DNA of 64,000 nucleotides, from NCBI RefSeq assembly GCF_008905045.1, contig NZ_VWMY01000057.1, positions 1 through 64,000 of the forward strand. Direction: 5' to 3'. The notes beneath the pieces are model-generated. The model searched no databases. It saw only the letters and a program-made list of their open reading frames with translations, and was not told the DNA's origin. Both the position numbers and the translations under genes were made by a program. The stretch comes from Streptomyces albicerus (GTDB lineage: Bacteria; Actinomycetota; Actinomycetes; Streptomycetales; Streptomycetaceae). Shown one piece after another: positions 24,617 to 37,908 of the stretch (positions are counted from its first letter, which is position 1; each line of letters opens with the position of its first letter).

Positions 24617-26743
24617 TTACTCGCCCTTGGCCTTCGCGATGATCTCCTCGGCGACGTTCCGGGGAACCTCGGCGTAGGAGTCGAACTGCATCGAGTAGCT
24701 CGCGCGACCCGACGTCTTGCTGCGGAGGTCTCCGACGTAGCCGAACATCTCCGACAGCGGAACCAGGCCCTTCACGACGCGGGCACCGGCACGCTCCTCC
24801 ATGGCCTGAATCTGACCACGGCGGGAGTTGATGTCACCGATGACGTCGCCCATGTAGTCCTCGGGCGTGGTGACCTCGACGGCCATCATCGGCTCGAGCA
24901 GCACGGGGCTGGCCTTGCGCGCGGCCTCCTTGAAGGCCTGCGAACCGGCGATCTTGAACGCCAGCTCGGAGGAGTCGACCTCGTGGTAGGCACCGTCGAG
25001 CAGCGTGACGCGGACGCCGGTCATCTCGTAACCGGCGAGGATGCCGAACTGCATGGCCTCCTGCGCACCGGCGTCCACCGACGGGATGTACTCCCGCGGG
25101 ATACGGCCACCGGTCACCTTGTTCACGAACTCGTACGACGCCTCGCTGCCCTCGATGGGCTCGATCGCGATCTGCACCTTGGCGAACTGACCGGTACCAC
25201 CGGTCTGCTTCTTGTGGGTGTAGTCCACGCGCTCGACGGCCTTGCGGATCGTCTCACGGTACGCGACCTGCGGCTTACCGACGTTGGCCTCGACCTTGAA
25301 CTCACGGCGCATACGGTCGACCAGCACCTCGAGGTGCAGCTCACCCATACCACCGATGATGGTCTGGCCGGTCTCCTCGTCCGAGTGAACCTGGAAGGAG
25401 GGGTCCTCCTCCGCGAGACGCTGGATGGCGACACCCAGCTTCTCCTGGTCACCCTTGGACTTGGGCTCGATCGCGACCTGAATGACCGGCGCCGGGAAGT
25501 CCATGGACTCCAGGATGACCGGGTTCTTCTCGTCGCTCAGCGTCTCACCGGTGGTGGTCTGCTTCAGGCCCATGACGGCGACGATGTCGCCGGCGCCCAC
25601 CGCCGCGATCTCCTCACGCTTGTTCGCGTGCATGCGGTAGATCTTGCCGATGCGCTCCTTCTTGCCCTTGACGGAGTTCAGCACGGCGGTGCCGGTCTCC
25701 AGGCGGCCCGAGTAAACCCGGACGAAGGTGAGCTTACCCAGGTGCGGGTCGCTCATGATCTTGAACGCGAGGGCGGACAGCGGCTCGTCCTCGGACGGCT
25801 TGCGCTTGACGACCAGCTCGGGGTCCTTCACGTCGTGGCCCTCGATGGCCTCGACGTCGAGCGGGGTCGGCAGGTAGCGCACGACCGCGTCGAGCAGGGG
25901 CTGGACGCCCTTGTTCTTGAACGCGGTGCCACAGAACACCGGGGTGACCGTGGTGTCGTTGGACTTGCCGGACGCGATGGTGATGCGACGGATCGCGGCG
26001 TACAGCTGCTCCTCGGTGGGCTCCACGCCCTCCAGGTACAGCTCCATGATCTCTTCGTCGTTCTCCGCGACGGCCTCGATCAGCTTGCCGCGGTACTCCT
26101 CGGCAGCCTCGGCGTGCGTGGCCGGGATGTCGACGGTGTCGTACATCTCGCCCTTCGCCGCCTCGGCGGACCACACGAGCGCCTTCATGCGGACCAGGTC
26201 CACAACGCCCTTGAAGTCGGCCTCGGCACCGATCGGAAGCTGCATGACCAGCGGCTGCGCACCGAGGCGGTCCGAGATCATGTCGACGCAGCGGTGGAAC
26301 TCCGCGCCGGTCCGGTCGAGCTTGTTCACGAAGCAGATGCGCGGCACGCCGTAACGGTCGGCCTGACGCCACACCGTCTCGGACTGCGGCTCGACACCCG
26401 CGACACCGTCGAACACGGTGACGGCACCGTCGAGGACGCGCAGCGAGCGCTCGACCTCGACCGTGAAGTCGACGTGACCCGGGGTGTCGATGATGTTGAT
26501 CGTGTAGTCGTTGTCCTCGAGCGGCCAGTGACAGGTGGTCGCAGCAGAGGTGATCGTGATGCCACGCTCCTGCTCCTGCTCCATCCAGTCCATGGTGGCA
26601 GCGCCGTCGTGGACCTCACCGATCTTGTAGCTGACGCCGGTGTAGAAGAGGATCCGCTCGGTGGTGGTCGTCTTGCCCGCGTCGATGTGGGCCATGATCC
26701 CGATGTTGCGGACCCTGGCCAGGTCAAGTGAAGTGGTAGCCAT
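24617..26743 (-). CDS. fusA: Elongation factor G
   Basis: The 708-residue translocase has G motifs AHIDAGKTTTTER, DTPGHVDF and NKLDRTGAEF, then the EF-G domains II-V with the Gly-rich SGRASYSMQFDSY near the C-terminus. It follows rpsG by 39 bases and is the second elongation factor gene of the str operon. No acquired fusidic-acid-type feature is evident by eye. Confidence 0.98.
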   Translation of the reverse strand: MATTSLDLARVRNIGIMAHIDAGKTTTTERILFYTGVSYKIGEVHDGAATMDWMEQEQERGITITSAATTCHWPLEDNDYTINIIDTPGHVDFTVEVERSLRVLDGAVTVFDGVAGVEPQSETVWRQADRYGVPRICFVNKLDRTGAEFHRCVDMISDRLGAQPLVMQLPIGAEADFKGVVDLVRMKALVWSAEAAKGEMYDTVDIPATHAEAAEEYRGKLIEAVAENDEEIMELYLEGVEPTEEQLYAAIRRITIASGKSNDTTVTPVFCGTAFKNKGVQPLLDAVVRYLPTPLDVEAIEGHDVKDPELVVKRKPSEDEPLSALAFKIMSDPHLGKLTFVRVYSGRLETGTAVLNSVKGKKERIGKIYRMHANKREEIAAVGAGDIVAVMGLKQTTTGETLSDEKNPVILESMDFPAPVIQVAIEPKSKGDQEKLGVAIQRLAEEDPSFQVHSDEETGQTIIGGMGELHLEVLVDRMRREFKVEANVGKPQVAYRETIRKAVERVDYTHKKQTGGTGQFAKVQIAIEPIEGSEASYEFVNKVTGGRIPREYIPSVDAGAQEAMQFGILAGYEMTGVRVTLLDGAYHEVDSSELAFKIAGSQAFKEAARKASPVLLEPMMAVEVTTPEDYMGDVIGDINSRRGQIQAMEERAGARVVKGLVPLSEMFGYVGDLRSKTSGRASYSMQFDSYAEVPRNVAEEIIAKAKGE

Positions 26744-26782
26744 AAGGCTTCGGTCTTCTCTCGGTCTCGATGTGGGTTGCGA

Positions 26783-27253
26783 CTACCAGCGGTAGTGCGC
26801 GAAGGCCTTGTTGGACTCGGCCATCTTGTGGGTGTCCTCGCGCTTCTTCACAGCGGCACCGAGGCCGTTGGAGGCGTCGAGAAGCTCGTTGAGCAGACGC
26901 TCGGTCATGGTCTTCTCGCGACGGGCGCGGGAGTAACCGACCAGCCAGCGCAGCGCCAGGGTGCTCGCGCGGCCGGGCTTGACCTCGACCGGCACCTGGT
27001 AGGTGGCGCCACCGACACGGCGGGACTTGACCTCGAGGGTCGGCTTGATGTTCTCCAGAGCGCGCTTCAGCGTGATGACCGGGTCGTTGCCGGTCTTCTC
27101 GCGCAGGCCCTCCATGGCGCCGTACACGATGCGCTCGGCGGTGGAGCGCTTGCCGTTCAGCAGCACCTTGTTGATGAGCGACGTGACAAGAGGAGAACCG
27201 TAGACCGGGTCGATGATGACCGGGCGCTTCGGGGCGGGGCCCTTACGAGGCAT
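26783..27253 (-). CDS. rpsG: 30S ribosomal protein S7
   Basis: The 156-residue protein begins MPRKGPAPKRPVIIDPVYGS and has the conserved KPTLEVKSRRVGGATYQVPV segment. S7 starts assembly of the 30S head and in E. coli represses the str operon. It lies two bases after rpsL. Confidence 0.98.
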   Translation of the reverse strand: MPRKGPAPKRPVIIDPVYGSPLVTSLINKVLLNGKRSTAERIVYGAMEGLREKTGNDPVITLKRALENIKPTLEVKSRRVGGATYQVPVEVKPGRASTLALRWLVGYSRARREKTMTERLLNELLDASNGLGAAVKKREDTHKMAESNKAFAHYRW

Positions 27254-27255
27254 TC

Positions 27256-27627
27256 TTACTTCTCCTTCTTGGCGCCGTAGCGGCTGCGGGCCTGCTTGCG
27301 GTTCTTGACACCCTGGGTGTCGAGGGAGCCACGGATGATCTTGTAGCGAACACCCGGCAGGTCCTTCACACGGCCGCCGCGCACGAGCACGATGGAGTGC
27401 TCCTGCAGGTTGTGTCCCTCACCCGGAATGTAAGCGGTGACTTCGATCCCGCTGGTCAGACGCACACGCGCGACCTTACGCAGGGCCGAGTTCGGCTTCT
27501 TCGGGGTGGTCGTGAACACACGCGTGCAGACGCCGCGACGCTGAGGGGAACCCTCGAGTGCGGGCGTCTTGTTCTTCTCGACCTTGTCCTGCCGGCCCTT
27601 CCGGACCAGCTGCTGGATCGTAGGCAC
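27256..27627 (-). CDS. rpsL: 30S ribosomal protein S12
   Basis: The 123-residue product starts at GTG 27627 (MPTIQQLVRKGRQDKVEKNK) with GGAGAA upstream. Residues where streptomycin-resistance changes occur are wild type: K43 in TTPKKPNSAL, K88 and P91 in GRVKDLPGVRY. S12 controls decoding accuracy. It is the first gene of the str operon, behind a leader of about 190 nt. Confidence 0.98.
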   Translation of the reverse strand: MPTIQQLVRKGRQDKVEKNKTPALEGSPQRRGVCTRVFTTTPKKPNSALRKVARVRLTSGIEVTAYIPGEGHNLQEHSIVLVRGGRVKDLPGVRYKIIRGSLDTQGVKNRKQARSRYGAKKEK

Positions 27628-27678
27628 TACTTCTCCGGTTTCTGTGTGCCGAATGGTGAAGCTAACCTGGAACGTCGC

Positions 27679-27702
27679 CGACCCACGCGGTCGGGTGTGT
27701 CG
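27679..27702 (-). repeat. Leader hairpin motif, copy 2 (rpsL)
   Basis: The minus-strand motif CGACACA then CCCGACCGCGTGGGTCG lies 52 bases before the rpsL start. It matches 23 of 24 bases of the copy before rpsJ; both copies are also preceded by AGGA plus two bases and followed downstream by GTTCCAG. Confidence 0.7.
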
Positions 27703-27822
27703 AATCCTGCAGACTCTCGCCGCGAGGCGAAAAGGGCGCAGATTTACGGTGGCCGCTTACGGCTCCCCGCGCGGTTTGAAGGCACGCACGGGAGCCAGGG
27801 CACACCCCAGGCACAAGGTCTG

Positions 27823-27851
27823 AGCGTACCTACCTCATACGCTGCGGTCAA
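27823..27851 (-). promoter_or_regulatory. str operon promoter
   Basis: On the minus strand TTGACC (27851-27846), exactly 17 bases, then TACGCT (27828-27823). This is the best vegetative promoter match in the window and gives an rpsL leader of about 190 nt that contains the shared hairpin motif. Confidence 0.75.
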
Positions 27852-27915
27852 AACAAATGGGCCGCACTAGCATCCCTGAGCGGGCCATGCCAAGCCGCCA
27901 CCCCGTCCGTGATCT

Positions 27916-28572
27916 TCATGCGGACACCAGAGCCGCGATGAGCAGCAGCGTCAGCACCAGGGTCCAGGCCCCCGTGGACAGCCACCCGAGGACGAGCCCG
28001 GTCAGCGCGAGACTGTCACCGCCCTGGCCCGTACGACGGATCTCGGCCCGCGCGGCGTGGCCCAGAACCACGGCGGGAACGCCGGTGAGGCCGAGGGTCA
28101 CCAGACACAGCACACCGCAGATCGCCGACCCGACGGCCTTGTCGTTCGTCTTGGGCGCCACAGCGGGCAGGAACGTCCGTGGCACGGTCCCAGCGGCCGC
28201 AGGCAGCGGTACGGGCCCCTGGGGCAGGTCGGCCACGAGAAGGGCCAGCTCGCCCACCGTACGGGCCGCGTACGCCCGCGCCACCCGCTTCTCGAACTCG
28301 GGCTGCTGCATACGCCCCTCGCCGAAGCCCGCTCTCAGCACATCCACAGCACGCTCCCGGTCGGCGTGCGAGGCGAGCATCGACTGCCCGCTCTGCGCCT
28401 GCCAGGCCTGCGGCTGACCGCCCTGCCCGTGCCAGGGCTGCGGTCCACTCTGCCCCTGCCGGGACTGCGGGTCACCCCGCCCCTCCCAGGGCTGCCACGA
28501 CGGATAGGACACGGGAGCACCTCCCCCGGACGGCTGGGCCTCCATCATGCTCCAACGCGGCATTTCCGGCAC
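27916..28572 (-). CDS. DUF1707 + DUF4190 membrane protein
   Basis: The 218-residue product has a Gln/Gly/Pro-rich N-terminal half, a DUF1707-type segment (ASHADRERAVDVLRAGFGEG then EFEKRVARAYAARTVGELAL, residues about 65-115), and two C-terminal hydrophobic helices of the DUF4190 type (AICGVLCLVTLGLTGVPAVV and the last 25 residues). The function of such actinobacterial proteins is unknown. The GTG at 28572 is used; ATGs at 28548 and 28545 are alternatives. It lies just after the rpoC terminator. Confidence 0.8.
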   Translation of the reverse strand: MPEMPRWSMMEAQPSGGGAPVSYPSWQPWEGRGDPQSRQGQSGPQPWHGQGGQPQAWQAQSGQSMLASHADRERAVDVLRAGFGEGRMQQPEFEKRVARAYAARTVGELALLVADLPQGPVPLPAAAGTVPRTFLPAVAPKTNDKAVGSAICGVLCLVTLGLTGVPAVVLGHAARAEIRRTGQGGDSLALTGLVLGWLSTGAWTLVLTLLLIAALVSA

Positions 28573-28596
28573 AGGTTCCCGTAGCGGAAAAAAGCC

Positions 28597-28631
28597 GAAG
28601 GGCGGCCACCCCGACAGGGTGACCGCCCTTC
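28597..28631 (-). terminator. rpoBC terminator
   Basis: A 15-bp stem (GAAGGGCGGTCACCC on the minus strand, one U-G pair) with a five-base loop is followed by GGCTTTTTTCC. It lies 17 bases after the rpoC stop and is a textbook intrinsic terminator with a real U-tract. Confidence 0.92.
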
Positions 28632-28647
28632 AACTCAAGCGACCCGC

Positions 28648-32547
<3,900 letters not shown>

Positions 32548-32644
32548 TTGTCGTCAATCCCTCTTTCGGGGTCGATTCTTCACTGGTCTGACTGGGGTCC
32601 GGGGTTAGCCGGGGCTCTTGTTCAAGGAGCCCCGGCCAGACCCG

Positions 32645-35600
32645 TCAGACCTCTTCGACGCTGCTCGGCTCGCGCCGGGACAGGTCGATACCGAGCTCCT
32701 CCGCGGCGCGGAAGACGTCCTCGTCCGTGTCGCGCATCTCGATGGACATGCCGTCCGAGGACAGCACCTCCACGTTGAGGCAGAGCGACTGCATTTCCTT
32801 GATGAGCACCTTGAAGGACTCGGGAATGCCGGGCTCGGGGATGTTCTCGCCCTTGACGATGGCCTCGTAGACCTTCACTCGGCCGGTCACGTCGTCGGAC
32901 TTGATGGTCAGCAGTTCCTGGAGGGCGTAAGCGGCGCCATAAGCCTCGAGCGCCCACACCTCCATCTCACCGAAGCGCTGGCCACCGAACTGGGCCTTAC
33001 CACCCAGCGGCTGCTGGGTGATCATCGAGTACGGACCGGTCGAGCGGGCGTGGAGCTTGTCGTCGACCAGGTGGTGGAGCTTGAGGATGTACATGTAGCC
33101 GACCGAGATCGGCTCCGGGAACGGCTCGCCGGAGCGGCCGTCGAACAGAGGCGCCTTACCGGTGGGGAGCACCATGCGCTCGCCGTCGCGGTTCGGGATG
33201 GTGTGCTGCAGCAGACCGGCCAGCTCGTCCTCACGCGCACCGTCGAAGACGGGGGTGGCGACGTTCGTGCCCGGGTCGACCTTGTCGGCCTCGATGGACT
33301 GCAGGCGCTGCGCCCAGTCGTCCGCGAGACCGGAGACGTCCCAGCCGCGGCTGGCGAGCCAGCCGAGGTGGATCTCCAGGACCTGTCCCGGGTTCATTCG
33401 GGACGGGACACCCAGCGGGTTGAGGATGATGTCGACCGGGGTGCCGTCCTCCAGGAACGGCATGTCCTCGATCGGCAGGATCTTCGAGATGACGCCCTTG
33501 TTGCCGTGACGGCCGGCGAGCTTGTCACCGTCGGTGATCTTGCGCTTCTGCGCCACGTACACGCGCACCAGCTGGTTCACACCGGGGGGAAGCTCGTCGC
33601 CCTCCTCACGGTCGAAGACGCGGACGCCGATGACCTTGCCGATCTCGCCGTGCGGCACCTTCAGCGAGGTGTCGCGCACCTCGCGCGCCTTCTCACCGAA
33701 GATCGCGCGGAGCAGACGCTCCTCCGGGGTCAGCTCGGTCTCGCCCTTGGGCGTGACCTTGCCGACCAGGATGTCGCCGGCGACGACCTCGGCACCGATG
33801 CGGATGATGCCGCGCTCGTCGAGGTCGGCCAGGACCTCCTCGGAGACGTTCGGGATGTCCCGGGTGATCTCCTCGGGGCCGAGCTTGGTGTCACGGGCGT
33901 CGACCTCGTGCTCCTCGATGTGGATCGAGGAGAGGACGTCGTCCTGCACGAGGCGCTGCGACAGGATGATCGCGTCCTCGTAGTTGTGACCCTCCCACGG
34001 CATGAAGGCGACGAGCAGGTTCTTGCCCAGCGCCATCTCGCCTTCCTGGGTGGCCGGACCGTCGGCGAGAACCTGGCTCTCGACGACCCGGTCGCCCTCG
34101 TCGACGACGACCTTCTGGTTGACCGAGGTTCCCTGGTTGGAACGGGAGAACTTGGCCACCCGGTAGGTGGTGTACGTGCCGTCGTCGTTGGCCACCGTGA
34201 TGTAGTCCGCGGAGACCTCCTGGACGACACCCGCCTTCTCGGCCTTGATGACGTCACCGGCGTCGACGGCGCAGCGGTACTCCATGCCCGTACCGACGAG
34301 GGGGGCCTCGGCGGTGATCAGCGGCACGGCCTGACGCATCATGTTCGCGCCCATGAGGGCACGGTTGGCGTCGTCGTGCTCGAGGAACGGGATCATGGCG
34401 GTCGCGACCGACACCATCTGGCGCGGCGAGACGTCCATGTAGTCGACGTCGTCACCGGGGACGTAGTCGACCTCGCCGCCACGACGGCGGACGAGGACAC
34501 GGGCCTCGGCGAAGCGCATGTCGTCGTTCAGCACGGCGTTCGCCTGCGCGATGACGAACCGGTCCTCCTCGTCGGCGGTCAGGTAGTCGACCTCGTCGGT
34601 GACGACACCGTCGGTGACCCGGCGGTACGGCGTCTCGACGAAACCGAACGCGTTGACCCGGCCGTAGGACGCGAGCGAGCCGATCAGGCCGATGTTCGGG
34701 CCTTCAGGGGTCTCGATCGGGCACATGCGGCCGTAGTGCGAGGGGTGCACGTCACGGACCTCGAAGCCGGCCCGCTCACGGGAGAGACCACCCGGGCCAA
34801 GAGCCGACAGACGGCGCTTGTGGGTGAGACCCGACAGCGGGTTGTTCTGGTCCATGAACTGCGACAGCTGGCTGGTGCCGAAGAACTCCTTGATGGAGGC
34901 GACGACCGGCCGGATGTTGATCAGGGTCTGCGGCGTGATCGCCTCGACGTCCTGGGTCGTCATCCGCTCGCGGACGACTCGCTCCATACGCGCCAGACCC
35001 GTACGGACCTGGTTCTGGATGAGCTCGCCGACGTTGCGCAGACGACGGTTGCCGAAGTGGTCGATGTCGTCGGTCTCGACGACGATCGAGGCGTTGTTGT
35101 CGCCCATGACCGTCTCGGTCTCACCGGCGTGCAGCTTCACCAGGTACTTGATCGTCGAGATGATGTCCTCGACGGTCAGGATGCCGGCGTCCAGCGGGGC
35201 GTCGCCGCCCAGCTTCTTGTTGACCTTGTAGCGGCCGACCTTGGCGAGGTCGTAACGCTTCGGGTTGAAGTAGAGGTTCTCGAGCAGCGTCTGCGCGGCC
35301 TCACGGGTCGGGGGCTCGCCCGGACGCAGCTTGCGGTAGATGTCGAGGAGTGCGTCGTCCTGGCCCTGGGTGTGGTCCTTCTCCAGGGTGGCGCGCATGG
35401 ACTCGTACTCGCCGAACTCCTCCAGGATCTGCTCGGTCGTCCAACCGAGAGCCTTGAGCAGGACGGTGACGGACTGCTTGCGCTTGCGGTCGATGCGGAC
35501 ACCGACCATGTCGCGCTTGTCGATCTCCATCTCCAGCCAGGCACCCCGGGACGGGATGACCTTCGCGGAGAAGATGTCCTTGTCGGACGTCTTGTCGATG

Positions 35601-36133
35601 GAGGAGTCGAAGTAGACACCCGGCGAACGGACCAGCTGCGACACCACGACACGCTCGGTGCCGTTGATGACGAAGGTGCCCTTGTTCGTCATGAGCGGGA
35701 AATCACCCATGAAGACGGTCTGGGACTTGATCTCGCCGGTCTCGTTGTTGGTGAACTCAGCGGTGACGAAGAGCGGGGCGGCGTACGTGAAGTCGCGCTC
35801 CTTGCACTCGTCGATCGAGTTCTTCGGAGGCTCGAAGCGGTGGTCGCGGAAAGTCAGCGACATCGACCCGGAGAAGTCCTCGATCGGAGAGATCTCCTCG
35901 AAGATCTCCTCCAGGCCGGACTTGGTGGGGACGTCCTGTCCGCTGTCCAGAGCCGCCTCGACACGAGCCTTCCACGCTTCGTTGCCGAGCAGCCAGTCGA
36001 AGCTCTCGGTTTGCAGCGCAAGAAGGTTCGGAACCTCGAGGGGCTCCTTGATCTTTGCAAAGGAGATGCGCAGCGGGGCGGTGCTGGCGCCGTTGTTCGT
36101 ATTCGCGGTCGAGGCAGTGCGCGAGGCGGCCAA
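32645..36133 (-). CDS. rpoB: RNA polymerase beta subunit
   Basis: The start is taken as TTG 36133: GGAAGGAC lies eight bases upstream, and it gives 1162 residues beginning (M)AASRTASTANTNNGASTAP, the Streptomyces N-terminus. Upstream in-frame codons would add 29 odd residues. The rifampicin region GTSQLSQFMDQNNPLSGLTH is wild type, with His at 438 in THKRRLSALGPGGL. It forms the catalytic core with rpoC. Confidence 0.98.
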   Translation of the reverse strand: MAASRTASTANTNNGASTAPLRISFAKIKEPLEVPNLLALQTESFDWLLGNEAWKARVEAALDSGQDVPTKSGLEEIFEEISPIEDFSGSMSLTFRDHRFEPPKNSIDECKERDFTYAAPLFVTAEFTNNETGEIKSQTVFMGDFPLMTNKGTFVINGTERVVVSQLVRSPGVYFDSSIDKTSDKDIFSAKVIPSRGAWLEMEIDKRDMVGVRIDRKRKQSVTVLLKALGWTTEQILEEFGEYESMRATLEKDHTQGQDDALLDIYRKLRPGEPPTREAAQTLLENLYFNPKRYDLAKVGRYKVNKKLGGDAPLDAGILTVEDIISTIKYLVKLHAGETETVMGDNNASIVVETDDIDHFGNRRLRNVGELIQNQVRTGLARMERVVRERMTTQDVEAITPQTLINIRPVVASIKEFFGTSQLSQFMDQNNPLSGLTHKRRLSALGPGGLSRERAGFEVRDVHPSHYGRMCPIETPEGPNIGLIGSLASYGRVNAFGFVETPYRRVTDGVVTDEVDYLTADEEDRFVIAQANAVLNDDMRFAEARVLVRRRGGEVDYVPGDDVDYMDVSPRQMVSVATAMIPFLEHDDANRALMGANMMRQAVPLITAEAPLVGTGMEYRCAVDAGDVIKAEKAGVVQEVSADYITVANDDGTYTTYRVAKFSRSNQGTSVNQKVVVDEGDRVVESQVLADGPATQEGEMALGKNLLVAFMPWEGHNYEDAIILSQRLVQDDVLSSIHIEEHEVDARDTKLGPEEITRDIPNVSEEVLADLDERGIIRIGAEVVAGDILVGKVTPKGETELTPEERLLRAIFGEKAREVRDTSLKVPHGEIGKVIGVRVFDREEGDELPPGVNQLVRVYVAQKRKITDGDKLAGRHGNKGVISKILPIEDMPFLEDGTPVDIILNPLGVPSRMNPGQVLEIHLGWLASRGWDVSGLADDWAQRLQSIEADKVDPGTNVATPVFDGAREDELAGLLQHTIPNRDGERMVLPTGKAPLFDGRSGEPFPEPISVGYMYILKLHHLVDDKLHARSTGPYSMITQQPLGGKAQFGGQRFGEMEVWALEAYGAAYALQELLTIKSDDVTGRVKVYEAIVKGENIPEPGIPESFKVLIKEMQSLCLNVEVLSSDGMSIEMRDTDEDVFRAAEELGIDLSRREPSSVEEV

Positions 36134-36540
36134 GAGGGGGTCCTTCCGAGGGCTCGGACTCACTACGCGCGTACCGGTCCCAAGCCGGGCACAGAGACAG
36201 ACGTTTCCTGAATCAGCCAAAGGAGGCCAGGTCAGAACCGGTTCAATCCACAGTGCTCAAGCGAGGGCATGCCCCTGGTGACGGGCAGGAGGCAGCTAAC
36301 AGGCAGCGCAAAGGGTCAGTGTAGCCACTAGGCCCACTGATGTCCAGTGCGGGTTTTTGAAGACCCTCGTTGTTCTCAACCCCTGCTGCAAGCCACGCCC
36401 TCGATGCACATCGATACTGCCCTCTTCGCCGCCGATCCATGCCTCGGATCCGGATCGTTGTGACGACGCGTCCTGAGAATTGCGCGCTGCGTGCGGTTCG
36501 TCAAGGCCCCCCATGCCCAAACCGGGTGCTGCCATCGTCA

Positions 36541-36576
36541 CTTGCAACCCGTCTTGCAACCTGTCTTGCTGCCCGT
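36541..36576. repeat. Three tandem 12-bp repeats in the rpoB leader
   Basis: CTTGCAACCCGT, CTTGCAACCTGT and CTTGCTGCCCGT follow each other without gaps. They are not coding in any supported frame and lie about 410 bases before rpoB. Confidence 0.75.
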
Positions 36577-36664
36577 CACGGGGCGGCCGGAGGCACAACG
36601 AAGATCACCATACTCGTCGCGACCGACAGCGCAAGGCAGCCGCCGCACGGCCCCCTCGAACGCC

Positions 36665-36698
36665 GAAGAGCGACCACCCAGATGGGTGATCGCTCTTC
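36665..36698 (-). terminator. Hairpin after rplL
   Basis: A 15-bp stem (GAAGAGCGATCACCC on the minus strand, one non-Watson-Crick pair) with a four-base loop lies 100 bases after the rplL stop. It likely ends or attenuates rplJL before rpoB, as in other bacteria. Confidence 0.75.
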
Positions 36699-36797
36699 AG
36701 TGCGTCAGCGTTACAGCCCTGCGCGAGCGGCTGCGTCAGCTCACCGGAGCCGCTGCCGCGGGGCGCCCACAGGCGCCGCGGCGTACGACTCGTGGGG

Positions 36798-37181
36798 TCA
36801 CTTGACCTCGACGGAGGCGCCGGCGCCCTTGAGGGACTCGGCAGCCTTCTCGGCGGCCTCCTTGGCGACCTTCTCGAGGACCGGCTTCGGAGCGCCGTCG
36901 ACGAGGTCCTTGGCCTCCTTCAGACCCAGCGAGGTCAGCTCACGCACGACCTTGATGACCTGGATCTTCTTCTCGCCGGCACCCGTGAGGATGACGTCGA
37001 ACTCGTCCTGCTCGGCCTCGGCCTCGGCCGGAGCGGCAACACCGGCGGGGCCGGCAACGGCGACCGCGGCGGCGGCGGTGACGTCGAACTTCTCCTCGAA
37101 GGCCTTAACGAACTCGGAGAGCTCGATGAGGGTGAGGTTCTCGAACTGCGCGAGCAGCTCGTCCTGGGACAGCTTCGCCAT
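36798..37181 (-). CDS. rplL: 50S ribosomal protein L7/L12
   Basis: The 127-residue stalk protein has an N-terminal dimer domain (MAKLSQDELLAQFENLTLIE), an Ala/Val/Pro hinge, and the C-terminal factor-binding domain (EKKIQVIKVVRELTSLGLKE). It is present in several copies per ribosome and recruits elongation factors. It lies about 112 bases after rplJ. Confidence 0.98.
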   Translation of the reverse strand: MAKLSQDELLAQFENLTLIELSEFVKAFEEKFDVTAAAAVAVAGPAGVAAPAEAEAEQDEFDVILTGAGEKKIQVIKVVRELTSLGLKEAKDLVDGAPKPVLEKVAKEAAEKAAESLKGAGASVEVK

Positions 37182-37293
37182 GATGGCGTCCTTCCACTAA
37201 TTCGGCAGGTGCCGGATGTACATGTGAGGCGGGCGTACGTTCGGCCCGCTACGACCGTCGCCTCAGGCGGCGTCGGTCAATGCGCGAGCCGAA

Positions 37294-37824
37294 TTACTCG
37301 GCACCGCCCTGCTCGGCCTGCTTGGCACGAAGCGCCTCCGCGGTGCGGACGAACTTCGAGGGGAGCGCCTGGAAGACCGAGGCAGCCTGGGACTGCTTGC
37401 TCTTGAAGGCACCCGCCAGCTTGGCGAGCAGAACCTCGCGGGACTCGAGGTCCGCAAGCTTCTTGATCTCGTCGGCGGACAGCACCTTGCCGTCAAGGAC
37501 ACCGCCCTTGATGACGAGGTTCGGGTTGTCCTTGGCGAAGTCACGAAGACCCTTCGCCGACACCACCGGGTCACCGGTGATGAAGGCAACTGCCGTCGGA
37601 CCGTTGAACAGGTCGTCGAGCGTCGAGATCCCGGCCTCGTTGGCCGCGATCTTGGTCAGCGTGTTCTTCACCACGGCGTACTGGGCGTCTTCACCGAGCG
37701 AACGACGCAGCGTCTTGAGCTGCGCCACGGTGAGACCCCGGTACTCGGTCAGCACAGCGGCGTTCGAGCTGCGGAACTGGTCCGCGAGCTCGGCTACCGC
37801 GGCAGCCTTGTCGGGCCTTGCCAT
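37294..37824 (-). CDS. rplJ: 50S ribosomal protein L10
   Basis: The 176-residue product begins MARPDKAAAVAELADQFRSS and includes LTEYRGLTVAQLKTLRRSL. L10 anchors the L7/L12 stalk and, in E. coli and B. subtilis, represses its own operon through the leader. This gene has both a leader of that type and an intrinsic terminator upstream. Confidence 0.98.
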   Translation of the reverse strand: MARPDKAAAVAELADQFRSSNAAVLTEYRGLTVAQLKTLRRSLGEDAQYAVVKNTLTKIAANEAGISTLDDLFNGPTAVAFITGDPVVSAKGLRDFAKDNPNLVIKGGVLDGKVLSADEIKKLADLESREVLLAKLAGAFKSKQSQAASVFQALPSKFVRTAEALRAKQAEQGGAE

Positions 37825-37881
37825 AAGCGTGGCCTCCTTCCGGGTGATGAGGACCGCTCAGAAGGAGACTGGGAAAACGAA

Positions 37882-37908
37882 ACGCCCCGGCGCAGGCGCA
37901 CGGGGCGT
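37882..37908 (-). terminator. Intrinsic terminator inside the rplJ leader
   Basis: On the minus strand ACGCCCCG and CGGGGCGT form an 8-bp stem with an 11-base loop and are followed by TTCGTTTTCCC. It lies 58 bases before the rplJ start and after the L10-type leader, so it is placed as an attenuator. Confidence 0.7.

Larger units (their letters stand above)
36134..36797 (-). promoter_or_regulatory. rplL-rpoB intergenic region with leader and repeats
   Basis: No gene is supported in these 664 bases. They contain a hairpin (36665-36698), a possible promoter TTGCGC (36634-36629), 16 bases, TATGGT (36612-36607), and three tandem 12-mers (36541-36576). rpoB would then have a leader of about 465 nt. 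Confidence 0.5.

Noticed and set aside
24587..26731. 714-residue plus-strand open frame opposite fusA
   Set aside because: Antisense shadow of EF-G.
32618..36211. 1197-residue plus-strand open frame opposite rpoB
   Set aside because: Same cause; rpoB on the minus strand is certain.
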